Source: an uncultured Lachnospiraceae bacterium (lineage in GTDB: Bacteria > Bacillota > Clostridia > Lachnospirales > Lachnospiraceae). From it: a stretch of 34,483 nucleotides of DNA. Made by a program: the position numbers and the translations under genes. The notes below the pieces were generated by a model, which worked only from the letters and a program-made list of their open reading frames with translations, was not told where the DNA came from and did not search any database. The stretch lies in NCBI GenBank assembly GCA_910585895.1, contig CAJUHY010000026.1, forward strand, positions 1 through 34,483, read 5' to 3'. Of this stretch, positions 24,304 through 32,900 are shown in pieces; positions within the stretch are counted from its first letter, which is position 1, and the number at the start of each line of letters is the position of its first letter.

Positions 24304-25974
24304 ATGGAAAAACACAGCCAATCATATCAACTAAAGAAAATTATCAAGCAATCCGTCATATCTGTTATTGCAGGCGCCCTCATGCTGCTGCTGTCTGTAA
24401 GCACAATGTTTGTAATGACCCGCGTGACAGATGAAGAGCTTGAGACAACAACATTATTGAATCAGTACCGTCTCGGTTCTAAAGCCCTGACTTACGCTGT
24501 ACAGACCTACGCCGTCACCGGCAAGCAGAAGTATTATGATGACTATATGAGAGAATTAAATGAGGATAAAAACCGTGACATTGCCTGGGCTGAGTTGGAA
24601 AAGAACAACATCAAAAGCAGTGAATGGGCGCTTATGAAGCAGATTGCAGAACTCTCAAACGGCTTAGTCCCTCTGGAAGAAGAAGCCTTAAAACTTGCCG
24701 GACAAGGAAATACTGAAAAAGCAATGTCTTATGTCTTCGGAGATGAATATGAGAACACCACACAGGAAATCAACACCTTGACAAATGATGCGATACAGAA
24801 GATACAATCCAGAGTAAATCAATCTAAAAGAAATCTGCGATTTTTCCAGATTATCATTGAAATGCTCTACATCTCTTCCTTCTTATATCTTGTTATGCAA
24901 ATCCGCAAAATTGTCAGATTCTCTGAAAATGAACTGCTTGAGCCGATTATAAAAGTATCCGGACAGATGATTCTGTTATCAGAAGGGCAGTTTCATACTG
25001 ACCTCGCCCTGGAAGAAGACGAGAGCGAAGTTGGCAAGATGGTAGGAGCCATCTCTTTGATGAAACAAAATATCGTAGGTATGATTCGGGAAATTTCAAA
25101 TATCCTGGAACAGATGGGCAACGGCGATTACTGCTTTGAAATGCAGCAGGAATATGTAGGAGAATTTGGACTGATTAAAGAATCCTTCATAAAAATCAGC
25201 GGCAAGATGCGTGAAACATTAAACACCATCCGCGAGGTTTCCCAGCAGATTGACTGCGGTTCGGAACAACTTGCCTGTGCGGCAGTCGATTTGGCCGAGG
25301 GAAGCACTGAGCAGGCCGGCAAAGTCTCCGATTTGGTGACTCTGATGGACAATATGTACAAGAGCATGGAAAACAGCGCCAGGGAAGCTGCTTCCACCCT
25401 GGAACTTTCCACCCATGCAGGCAAAGTTCTGGTATCTGGAAACACAAAAATGCAGGAACTGAAGGAAGCCATCAGCGAAATCAGCAAATGTTCTGAAGAG
25501 ATTGATGAAATCATCGGCACAATTGAGGCTATTGCCTCCGAAACTAATCTGTTATCCCTGAATGCCTCCATTGAAGCGGCTCGTGCCGGTGAAGCCGGAA
25601 AGGGATTCGCTATCGTGGCAAATCAAGTAAAAAGCCTTGCTGATGAATCCGCTAAAGCTGCCGGGGAAACAAACAAACTCATTGAACGTACTGTAATGGC
25701 TGTTGAGAGGGGCATTACGATTGCGGATGAAACCGCTGAAAATATGGACGAAGTGATGAAAGGAGCCAGAGAAGCAACCGAGAAAATGGAACAAACCTCC
25801 CGCATTCTTGAAAGCGATGTACACAATATGCAGAGAATCAACGAAAACATTATACGTGTGTCAGAGATTGTTGACAACAATTCAGCGACCTCACAGGAAA
25901 CTGCTGCTGTCAGCGAGGAACAGAAAGCACAAGTCGAATCCATGGTGGAACTGGTGGAGAAATTCAATATCTAA
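24304..25974 (+). CDS. Methyl-accepting chemotaxis protein, helical sensor type
   Basis: This 556-residue receptor has TM1 at about residues 15-38. The extracellular region (40-178) is all-helical and resembles four-helix-bundle or CHASE3-type sensors (QTYAVTGKQKYYDDYMRELN). TM2 lies around 180-200. A HAMP-like region follows, then the cytoplasmic coiled coil with the kinase-contact tip ETNLLSLNASIEAARAGEAG near residue 415. AGGGGG precedes the ATG and a promoter lies upstream. It is the only intact plus-strand gene, placed between spoIIGA and ftsZ with IS debris directly downstream, so it is probably an acquired or moved gene. The ligand is unknown. Confidence 0.95.
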   Translation: MEKHSQSYQLKKIIKQSVISVIAGALMLLLSVSTMFVMTRVTDEELETTTLLNQYRLGSKALTYAVQTYAVTGKQKYYDDYMRELNEDKNRDIAWAELEKNNIKSSEWALMKQIAELSNGLVPLEEEALKLAGQGNTEKAMSYVFGDEYENTTQEINTLTNDAIQKIQSRVNQSKRNLRFFQIIIEMLYISSFLYLVMQIRKIVRFSENELLEPIIKVSGQMILLSEGQFHTDLALEEDESEVGKMVGAISLMKQNIVGMIREISNILEQMGNGDYCFEMQQEYVGEFGLIKESFIKISGKMRETLNTIREVSQQIDCGSEQLACAAVDLAEGSTEQAGKVSDLVTLMDNMYKSMENSAREAASTLELSTHAGKVLVSGNTKMQELKEAISEISKCSEEIDEIIGTIEAIASETNLLSLNASIEAARAGEAGKGFAIVANQVKSLADESAKAAGETNKLIERTVMAVERGITIADETAENMDEVMKGAREATEKMEQTSRILESDVHNMQRINENIIRVSEIVDNNSATSQETAAVSEEQKAQVESMVELVEKFNI

Positions 25975-25984
25975 AAAAGGATTT

Positions 25985-26142
25985 GTCGGTAGTGTAAATT
26001 AGTGTATGTTTTTGGAAATAAATGGCTCCTTTTTGGTAAGAATTAGTGTATGCAAATTCTTATCGAAAAGGAGTATTTTTATGCCAGTAGCAAAGGAACA
26101 AATTCGACAGATTATTTCAGAAAACAACTTAAACAGCGTCAC
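25985..26142 (+). mobile_element. Left-end remnant of an IS256-like insertion sequence
   Basis: Beginning just after the chemoreceptor stop, this stretch holds AATTAGTGTATG twice (25997-26008 and 26041-26052) and an inverted repeat TAAGAATT...AATTCTTA around the second copy. These are typical of transposase-binding ends. A ribosome binding site and the first ~20 codons of an IS256-type transposase follow. The homology stops abruptly near 26142, so only the left end survives. No matching right end was found. Confidence 0.6.
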
Positions 26143-26170
26143 TGAGCATTTCATATTTCCTCAAACGTAA
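26081..26170 (+). pseudogene. 5' fragment of an IS256-family transposase
   Basis: A 29-codon frame starts MPVAKEQIRQIISENNLNSV behind AAGGAG at seven bases. This matches the conserved N-terminus of IS256-family (mutator type) transposases of Lachnospiraceae as I remember them. After Val-20 the sequence switches to unrelated codons (TEHFIFPQT) and stops. The catalytic DDE domain is missing, so the element cannot move itself. Confidence 0.65.
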
Positions 26171-26172
26171 CC

Positions 26173-26329
26173 GCAGTCTGCTAAACTCCGATTTCCCACT
26201 TGGAATACCCCAGGGCGGACTATGCCCGCCTACATTAGGATATCCCTGTGAGAGACCAGAAACAAGGTGTCGGGTATGCGTCCACACCTGACACCTTGCC
26301 ATATATTCCAAGGTTTGCCACTTCACTGC
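26173..26329. ncRNA. Unassigned multi-stem sequence, candidate structured RNA
   Basis: Nested inverted repeats can fold as a branched structure. GCAGT (26173-26177) pairs with ACTGC (26325-26329). CTTGGAATA (26199-26207) pairs with TATTCCAAG (26304-26312). Inside these are GGCGG (26214-26218) with CCGCC (26226-26230), and CAAGGTGTC (26263-26271) with GACACCTTG (26290-26298). No credible coding frame exists; a minus-strand frame of 79 codons looks random. The strand and identity are unknown. It could be an RNA gene, part of a mobile element, or a regulatory tail of the neighbouring chemoreceptor transcript. Confidence 0.4.
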
Positions 26330-26368
26330 AAAATACACTTTCCTTATTGTAAATAAAATGAATATCAC

Positions 26369-27876
26369 TTATAATAATTCTTCTTGCTGTTCTTGTACTT
26401 CATCTCCCCTCGTCAGCAGCCTGCTTATCTCATCAACCATTTCATTGATTAAACCGGCTTGTTTCGCTACCTCGGCTGTATCATTTGCATTACTCTCCGC
26501 CATGTTATTGATGGTATTAAACTGTTCATTTTCACTTCTGATACTCTCCGCAATGCCCTCGTTAATCGATACCGTCCTTTCAATGACTTCTGACTGCTTA
26601 CTGTATGTATCTCCCATTGTCTGAATCGCCTCGACGGAAACATTAAGCAATGCCGTCATATCACGCAGGCTTTTAAATACATGTGCAAAATATTCGCTCT
26701 GTTCCCCTAATTTGGTGGAATTCTCCTCTACTTGCGCTGTAATTTCCCTGACATTCTGCTGTACCCGCTCAATAACTGCCTCAACCACTCTCAATGATTC
26801 CTGCGTACTGTTTGCAAGGCTGCCCACCTCAGTTGCAACCACTGCAAAGCCTCTTCCTGCCTCTCCCGCTCTTGCCGCTTCTATGGAAGCATTCAATGCC
26901 AATAAATTAGTAGAAGATGAAATGTCGCTTATCAAATTCAACGTAACCCCTATTTCCTCAACGGCAGCAGACAATTTCTGCGCTACCTCTATCGTAAGCT
27001 TCATGGAATCTGACACTTCACCATTGATTTGATGTAGATTATTTAACAGCTTTTCACTCTCCAAAGACTTATCCAGCAAATCCTTAGAAGTAAACTCCAC
27101 CTTAGCAACATTGTCGGCGACAACCGTTTCCCATTCTCTCAGTTCCCCTAGATTGCTCATGCTCTCATCTGTCCTGCTGCCCAGCATACTGCTGGTCTCC
27201 ACCAACTGTTCATTGTTGCTGCTAACTCCTCAGCGGCTGCGCTTTCGTTATCAGAAATCTGCATAAGAGCCATTCCTGCACGATTAAGCTTATCTGAGAG
27301 TGTCTGCACAGATTCCAGAACGTTTTCCACTTCCGTCCCTTTATCTTCTACTACTGTAAACAATGATGTTGTACGGTGAACGATAAAATTGCAGGCAGCA
27401 AACAACACCAGATAGACAACCGCCGTAAAAAACCAGCCTATCGGATGATGCAGTTTCAAAAAGCCCGCCGGAAATATAACCATCATCACAGTATTCACTG
27501 CAATCGTCACAATCACGCTTACCCTGAGAATCTTCTTGTTATAATACGGAACCAATAATAATGTAGCCACGAAATAATAATGTGTCAGGCACACATAGCC
27601 AGCGCTGTCGTTCGTATTGCTGACCGCCGCTGTAACAGCGCCTATGACGGGAGGAATGCAGGCGTATACGTACTTTGCCCTGCTCCCTAACTGTTTTTCA
27701 AACACCTTGGTCAGTATTGCACCTACCCCGGTTAACAAAAACACGCATTCCCGCACCCCTCCATTTAGTACCAGCATAACAAATCCCCAACCAGAAACAG
27801 CAACTCCCAAAATATACATAAACATGATATTATTTACAAGTTTTTCTTCATTTTTCATCGACTGTACTTTCCCCAT
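26369..27876 (-). pseudogene. Frameshifted methyl-accepting chemotaxis protein
   Basis: The first half (27876 to about 27215) encodes a membrane domain of about six helices without a classic extracellular loop, followed by a helical linker to SDNESAAAEELAA. The second half continues in another frame as NNEQLVETSSMLGSRTDES and carries the chemoreceptor signalling domain with the tip SSSTNLLALNASIEAARAGE. One missing base near 27213-27222 (GCAGCAACAAT where one more base would restore Ala-Asn-Asn) separates them. Rejoined, the protein would be about 503 residues. The start at 27876 is supported by AAGGAG six bases upstream. Either the gene has recently died or the base is a sequencing error. 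The 3' end abuts the structured and IS-like sequence. Confidence 0.82.
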
Positions 27877-27956
27877 AATTTTCTCCTTTTTAATATCGGG
27901 AACTCCCAGAGACCCAGACCACTGACATTCCATAGCGGTTTAACTGATTATAAAAA

Positions 27957-28060
27957 ATATAACTCAAACCTCACACAGATTCAGCCATTCACTTGCTGCA
28001 GGATAAAATCCCACAGCAAGATGAACAGGCAATTATTCTGGTAAGAAATTTGAGTTATAT
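27957..28060 (-). other. Long hairpin element between ftsZ and the chemoreceptor
   Basis: Perfect 12-base terminal inverted repeats, ATATAACTCAAA (27957-27968) and TTTGAGTTATAT (28049-28060), enclose a second hairpin. In that inner hairpin CTTGCTG (27992-27998) pairs with CAGCAAG (28014-28020) and further pairs lie inside. On the minus strand the element ends with TTTTTT (27952-27957), so it could terminate ftsZ transcripts. The long spacing of the outer arms (104 bases) is also what a miniature transposable element would show. It lies in the leader region of the frameshifted chemoreceptor. Confidence 0.55.
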
Positions 28061-28137
28061 CATCAATACTCTTCATTTTCTGCATATGTTATCCCACTGC
28101 TTACTTACAATGTAATTCGTCCACCCTATGTATCCGA

Positions 28138-29358
28138 CTATTTCCTTGTGTTCTTCAAAAACTCCGGAATCTTAATATCGCGCTCTTGTACACTGCTCTC
28201 CGGTCTCTTGGGTCTTGGCATTCCCATACCGGAAGAGGCTGTCCCAAAAGATGTTCCGGCAGAAGGCGCTGTAGTCGTTCCATATGGAGACGTAGGACGT
28301 GCCGTAGTTCCCATCCCTAAGGTGCTGGCCGTTCTGGCTGTAGTCGCTGTGCGGCTCGGCATTGTCTGAGAATACTTCATATTCGGCATCACCTTAGGCG
28401 CTGCCGCCACATCCTCAAGACCAGTCGCAATCACCGTGATAATCGCTTCATCCGCCATGCTTTCATCATATTTCGCACCAAAAATAATATTTGCAGTGTC
28501 TCCTGCCAAATCCTGCACATAACTGGCTGCATCATTGGCATCCATCAGGGAAATATCACCGGAAATATTGATAATAACGTGGGAAGCCCCTGTAATGGTA
28601 GTCTCCAGCAATGGACTCGATACTGCAAGCTTAACAGCTTCCGTTGCCTTGTCATCGCCCTTGGCAAGACCGATACCGATATGCGCCATTCCCTTGTCCT
28701 TCATAACTGTCTGCACATCTGCAAAGTCCAGATTAATCAAGGCCGGTACGTTAATCAGGTCCGTAATTCCCTGTACCGCCTGCTGCAATACTTCATCTGC
28801 TTTCTTCAAGGCATCCGGCATCGTAGTACGCCTGTCCACAATCTCCAGAAGCTTGTCATTAGGGATAACAATCAGCGTATCCACACTCTCCTTTAAACGC
28901 TCAATGCCGCCCATGGCGTTCACCATACGTGCTTTTGCCTCAAACTTAAACGGTTTTGTCACAACGCCAACCGTCAGGATATTCATCTCTTTGGAAATCT
29001 TTGCCACTACCGGCGCTGCTCCTGTTCCGGTTCCGCCGCCCATACCACAGGTAACAAACACCATATCCGCACCCTTAATAGCTGCCGTCAGTTCGTCAAT
29101 ATTCTCTTCTGCCGCTTTCTCACCGATTTCCGGCTGAGCGCCTGCTCCAAGTCCCTTGGTAAGCTTCTCGCCTATCTGTATCAATGTGGGAGCTTTACAC
29201 AAGGTAAGCGCCTGTTTATCTGTATTGACCCCGATAAACTCCACACCCCCGATATTTTCCTCTATCATTCTATTCACCGCATTATTTCCGGCTCCGCCTA
29301 CACCAATCACGATGATTTTTGCACTGGACTCCATGCCAGCTGTCATTATTTCAAGCAA
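28138..29358 (-). CDS. ftsZ: Cell division protein FtsZ
   Basis: This tubulin-like GTPase forms the division ring. The 406 residues show the N-terminal IIVIGVGGAGNNAVNRMI, the GTP signature MGGGTGTGAAPVVAKI, the T7-loop NLDFADVQTVM, a Thr/Ala/Ser-rich linker (about 330-385) and the C-terminal conserved peptide DIKIPEFLKN that binds FtsA, SepF or similar partners. The start is TTG with AGGAGG about seven bases upstream; the first ATG lies 19 bases from that site and is too far. Two candidate promoters lie in the 195-base gap to ftsQ. It is normally followed by spoIIGA; here accessory DNA intervenes. Confidence 0.98.
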   Translation of the reverse strand: MLEIMTAGMESSAKIIVIGVGGAGNNAVNRMIEENIGGVEFIGVNTDKQALTLCKAPTLIQIGEKLTKGLGAGAQPEIGEKAAEENIDELTAAIKGADMVFVTCGMGGGTGTGAAPVVAKISKEMNILTVGVVTKPFKFEAKARMVNAMGGIERLKESVDTLIVIPNDKLLEIVDRRTTMPDALKKADEVLQQAVQGITDLINVPALINLDFADVQTVMKDKGMAHIGIGLAKGDDKATEAVKLAVSSPLLETTITGASHVIINISGDISLMDANDAASYVQDLAGDTANIIFGAKYDESMADEAIITVIATGLEDVAAAPKVMPNMKYSQTMPSRTATTARTASTLGMGTTARPTSPYGTTTAPSAGTSFGTASSGMGMPRPKRPESSVQERDIKIPEFLKNTRK

Positions 29359-29374
29359 GGTCCTTCCTCCTTTT

Positions 29375-29403
29375 ATTCTATATCAAAATTTCCACTCGTC
29401 CAA
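29375..29403 (-). promoter_or_regulatory. Candidate ftsZ-proximal promoter
   Basis: TTGGAC (29398-29403) and TAGAAT (29375-29380) on the minus strand are 17 bases apart, about 17 bases upstream of the TTG start. The resulting leader would be very short but still includes the ribosome binding site. Confidence 0.45.
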
Positions 29404-29496
29404 ATCCGTTATTATTTAAAATTCCTCCGTTTCCCGGACAATTATCTAAACTTAGTTATGTCTCGGCATAATCACCGACATTTTAACTCTTCTACT

Positions 29497-29525
29497 ATAG
29501 TATAATTTTTTCGGTAATTAATCAA
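29497..29525 (-). promoter_or_regulatory. Candidate upstream ftsZ promoter
   Basis: TTGATT (29520-29525) and TACTAT (29497-29502) on the minus strand are separated by 17 bases, just past the ftsQ stop. It would give ftsZ transcription independent of the wall-synthesis genes. Confidence 0.55.
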
Positions 29526-29553
29526 TAAGAAATTTGAAATTCGTTCGTTTTTT

Positions 29554-30303
29554 TTAATTGCTCTTCTCAAAGGTTATGTCCGTAGTGTTTTCCGACCAGC
29601 TCTCCAAATGCAGCGTACCTTTCTGACCGTCAAGCTTGGGCAAAATCTTAGAGAGCCTTGATATTTTATCATTAAAATCCTCTGCTTGTCCCAATCTGAC
29701 TGAAATTTTGCCAAACTTAAGCGTATATGTCCCCTCTGCGCCGTATTTGATGCTTTTAGGCGCCAACTCATATTTTTTCAATATCTGTGTGAGAGACAGC
29801 AGGTTTTTCAATACGCTGTTTCCTTTGATAGGCAGCTTCTCATTCAATACAATCTGCTCCACATCCATACCTGTAATCTTCGGTACCCCAGCTATCTCCT
29901 CCGAGGACATCTCAACCACCATGCCCTCTTTGTCAAAGTAGGCGTTCTGTCCCATCGAATCAATGTAGATACGCCCTCTCAGCTCCTTTTCATGTATTGT
30001 GACTTTCAGCGTATGCGGCGGTTCTAACGACACATCCGCCGACTCCACGAAAGCCAGGTCCTCCGGCTCCTGAAATTTATATTTAAAAAACACATACAGG
30101 CTGTTCCAGGAATATTCATCATTCAGCAGCCACTGTTCAATCGCTTCCTCTGGATAAAGCTCGCTACCTTCTACGACAACCTTCTCCACAGTGAATAATT
30201 TCACTGCGATGAGAGACCCCAACCCCAGAACCAGCAGGAGAAAAAGGAAAACAAGCCCAGCTGCTTTCCTTTTCCCTTTCCGTCTTCTTCTATCTTTTTC
30301 CAT
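29554..30303 (-). CDS. ftsQ: Cell division protein FtsQ/DivIB
   Basis: This 249-residue bitopic protein has a very basic N-terminal cytoplasmic tail (KDRRRRKGKRKAAG), one membrane helix (about 15-37) and an extracellular POTRA domain starting VEKVVVEGSELYPEEAIEQW. A beta domain follows with PHTLKVTIHEKELRGRI and YFDKEGMVVE. It helps assemble the division-specific wall synthase (FtsW with a class B penicillin-binding protein). The start is three bases past the ftsW stop, and its GGAGG lies inside the last ftsW codons, so translation is coupled. The gene name divIB is equally usual in Firmicutes. Confidence 0.9.
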   Translation of the reverse strand: MEKDRRRRKGKRKAAGLVFLFLLLVLGLGSLIAVKLFTVEKVVVEGSELYPEEAIEQWLLNDEYSWNSLYVFFKYKFQEPEDLAFVESADVSLEPPHTLKVTIHEKELRGRIYIDSMGQNAYFDKEGMVVEMSSEEIAGVPKITGMDVEQIVLNEKLPIKGNSVLKNLLSLTQILKKYELAPKSIKYGAEGTYTLKFGKISVRLGQAEDFNDKISRLSKILPKLDGQKGTLHLESWSENTTDITFEKSN

Positions 30304-30306
30304 ACT

Positions 30307-31422
30307 TTATTCCTCCAGCCGTATTCCTCTGGATACGCTTAACACCAGACCGATTTCCGCCAGCAGAAATGCCACGGATGTACCTCCATAACTGATAAAC
30401 GGCAGAGAAATTCCCGTATTCGGTATGGTATTGGTTACCACCGCAATATTTAAAATGACCTGAATAGCAATATGGGCCAGCACCCCAGTCACTATCAGCG
30501 CTCCATACAAGTCCTGCGCGTTGTTGGCAATAACCATAAATCGCCAAATCAGCACAAAAAACAGCAAAATCACGCATACTGCCCCAAACAGCCCCAATTC
30601 TTCACAGATAATCGAGTAAATCATATCGTTCTGCGCCTCCGGCACAAACCCAAGCTTCTGCATACTGGCGCCCATGCCTTTTCCGAAAAGGCCGCCGGAA
30701 CCGATAGCATACAATCCCTGCAGCGTCTGGTAACCCTTTTCATATTTTTCTGGCTCCAGCCAGATTTTCAGACGTTCGGCGCGGTATGACTCCAGCATGA
30801 TAAATGCAGCGCCAAATACAACCACCACGCCTCCCATTACAATAAACTGCATATATTTGGGACTTGCCACAAACACCAGACAGATTGCAATCCCCAAAAT
30901 AATAATCGCTGTACTGAGATTTTCTGATGCCACAATCACTACCATAGGCATCACTAACAGCATTACCTTAATTAATGCAGAAAATTTGCCCATCTGCTTA
31001 GGCATACGGCTGATAAGCGTTGCCAGAAAAATAATAATTGCCACTTTCGCCATCTCGGAAGGCTGGAAGCTAAGAGGACCTAGTTTCAGCCAGCGCTTGG
31101 CGCCGTTCAGTTCCTGCCCCACAAATAATACCAGCGTACACATCCCGAACGCTGCCGCATACGCCAGGAACCAGAAACTGCTCCAGATACGATAATCAAT
31201 TTTCGCTATCATTGCCATTACGGCAATTCCCAGTACATCTGCAAGTAACTGCTTTTTCAAATAGTAGGCGCTATCCGCAAATTTGACCTGTCCGTTGTAC
31301 GAACTTGTACTGTAAAGCATCACCAGCCCGAAGCAAACTAAAAAACATACTATCAGCAACAGGCTGTAGTCAAAATATCGGATACTTCTTTGTCTTTGGT
31401 CAGTCCTTTGCATTCTGTCCAT
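30307..31422 (-). CDS. ftsW: SEDS-family peptidoglycan glycosyltransferase FtsW (SpoVE-like)
   Basis: This is a polytopic SEDS protein of 371 residues with about ten membrane helices, which polymerises lipid II. Family signatures include GAKRWLKLGPLSFQPSEMAK, the central ASENLSTAIIILGIAI, YQTLQGLYAIGSGGLFGKG, the NDMIYSIICEELG loop, and the C-terminal SLPFISYGGTSVAFLLAEIG. The position between murD and ftsQ fits the division SEDS protein or the sporulation paralogue SpoVE, and sequence alone does not separate them. murG, which often lies here in Bacillus, is absent. The start lies 22 bases after murD. Confidence 0.93.
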   Translation of the reverse strand: MDRMQRTDQRQRSIRYFDYSLLLIVCFLVCFGLVMLYSTSSYNGQVKFADSAYYLKKQLLADVLGIAVMAMIAKIDYRIWSSFWFLAYAAAFGMCTLVLFVGQELNGAKRWLKLGPLSFQPSEMAKVAIIIFLATLISRMPKQMGKFSALIKVMLLVMPMVVIVASENLSTAIIILGIAICLVFVASPKYMQFIVMGGVVVVFGAAFIMLESYRAERLKIWLEPEKYEKGYQTLQGLYAIGSGGLFGKGMGASMQKLGFVPEAQNDMIYSIICEELGLFGAVCVILLFFVLIWRFMVIANNAQDLYGALIVTGVLAHIAIQVILNIAVVTNTIPNTGISLPFISYGGTSVAFLLAEIGLVLSVSRGIRLEE

Positions 31423-31444
31423 ACCAGCACCCCTAAATTATTCT

Positions 31445-32857
31445 TTATTCTTTTAATGTTCTTGCCATTTCCTTAAACATATCTCCCCGCTGTTCATAAT
31501 TGTCAAACATTCCCCAGCTTGCGCAGGCCGGCGACAGAAGCACCGCATCCCCGCTCACTGCATTTTCATAACAAATATCTATTGCCTCCCTCAGGCTTCC
31601 TGCCAAGATAATATCTTTCTCAGGAAATCCCAACCGAATCGCGGTATCCCTGATTTTTTCTCTGGTAGCCCCTAATAAGACAAACTTCCTGACTTTTCCG
31701 TCAAATGCTTGTATCCAGTCCTCATACTCCGAATCCTTATCGTAACCGCCGCCGATCAGCAGTGTCGGCCATTTCATCGCACGGATTGCCTGAATTGCCG
31801 CATCAGGATTGGTCCCCTTGGAATCATTATAAAAACGTACGCCCCGCTTCGTAACCACATACTCTATCCTATGCGCAACTGCCGTAAAACGAATGAGGGC
31901 TTCCCTTATCTTCTCTAGGGGAACGCCATACATGATTGCCATAGCTGCAGCCGCCATCACATTTTCATAATTATGCTTGCCAATCAGCTGCAGCTGCCCA
32001 GTATTACACACAGATGTTTCTGCGCCACCCCATGCCCAGATAATCTCTTCTCCATCCAGGTACATGCCCTGCGGCAATTTCTGCCTGCTGCTGAAAAACA
32101 CTGTCTGGGCCTCTGTCTTTCCCGCAAACTCACGCAATGCCAAATCCTCATAATTGAGGACGCAAACCTGCCCCCTCCCCTGGTTGGCGGCAATCTGCAT
32201 TTTGGCCTGCGTGTAAGCTTCCATTGTGTGATGACGGTTCAGATGGTCCGGCGTAATGTTCAAAATAGCTGAAACCTGCGGGCAGAACGTATGCACCGTC
32301 TCCAGCTGAAAACTGCTGATTTCTGCCACCGTCACTGACCTTTCATCCGTATTCTCTACGACACTCGTATAAGGGATGCCAATATTTCCTACAACTTCCA
32401 CCTTGGAAATCCCTGTATCTCCAGCATTCTCTGCCTCCAAAGCCGCATGTTTCATAATTTCTCCCAAAAGTGATGTCGTTGTCGTCTTCCCATTTGTCCC
32501 GGTCACTGCAAGGACTTTCCCTCGCTCAAATATGTAGGCAAGTTCAATCTCTCCCCAGATATGTATTCCCTTGCCGCGCATCTGCTTAACTTCCTCAAGG
32601 TCTGTAGGAACGCCTGGGCTTAAAACCGCAATCTCACACTCCTCCATCACCGATTTCGGCAACGCCCCCAGAATAATTTCTGTATTCTTTAATTTGGGGA
32701 ATTTTTGCCGAATATCTTCTTCTTTCTGCTTATCATTTCCGTCATAGAGTATAATGGAAATGCCATGGCGTATCAAAAGCTCGGCGGCGGCAATTCCGCT
32801 GAGCCCCGTACCAAACACCAAGATTTTTTTCCCTTCCAACTGTAATACTTTCTCCAT
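31445..32857 (-). CDS. murD: UDP-N-acetylmuramoylalanine-D-glutamate ligase
   Basis: It adds D-glutamate to UDP-MurNAc-L-alanine in the cytoplasm. The 470 residues show the N-terminal nucleotide-like fold ILVFGTGLSGIAAAELLIRHG, the ATP loop VTGTNGKTTTT (K124), a central-domain NITPDHLNRH and AVAHRIEYV. The C-terminal YNDSKGTNPDAA, GGGYDKDSEYEDW and LLSPACASWGMFDNYEQRG are typical of MurD rather than MurC, E or F. AGGAG precedes the ATG. It is 43 bases after mraY, in one operon with it. Confidence 0.97.
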   Translation of the reverse strand: MEKVLQLEGKKILVFGTGLSGIAAAELLIRHGISIILYDGNDKQKEEDIRQKFPKLKNTEIILGALPKSVMEECEIAVLSPGVPTDLEEVKQMRGKGIHIWGEIELAYIFERGKVLAVTGTNGKTTTTSLLGEIMKHAALEAENAGDTGISKVEVVGNIGIPYTSVVENTDERSVTVAEISSFQLETVHTFCPQVSAILNITPDHLNRHHTMEAYTQAKMQIAANQGRGQVCVLNYEDLALREFAGKTEAQTVFFSSRQKLPQGMYLDGEEIIWAWGGAETSVCNTGQLQLIGKHNYENVMAAAAMAIMYGVPLEKIREALIRFTAVAHRIEYVVTKRGVRFYNDSKGTNPDAAIQAIRAMKWPTLLIGGGYDKDSEYEDWIQAFDGKVRKFVLLGATREKIRDTAIRLGFPEKDIILAGSLREAIDICYENAVSGDAVLLSPACASWGMFDNYEQRGDMFKEMARTLKE

Positions 32858-32900
32858 TTTCTAAAATCTCCTGTTCCTACAAACCAACTGCCGTTTCTTG

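Noticed and set aside
26129..26368. 79-codon minus-strand frame in the IS/structured region
   Set aside because: Composition looks random, it has no ribosome binding site, and it runs through the nested inverted repeats.
29460..29485. Small stem around CGG/CCG in the ftsZ leader
   Set aside because: It is short and bulged with no T-run, so neither a terminator nor a defined RNA element can be supported.
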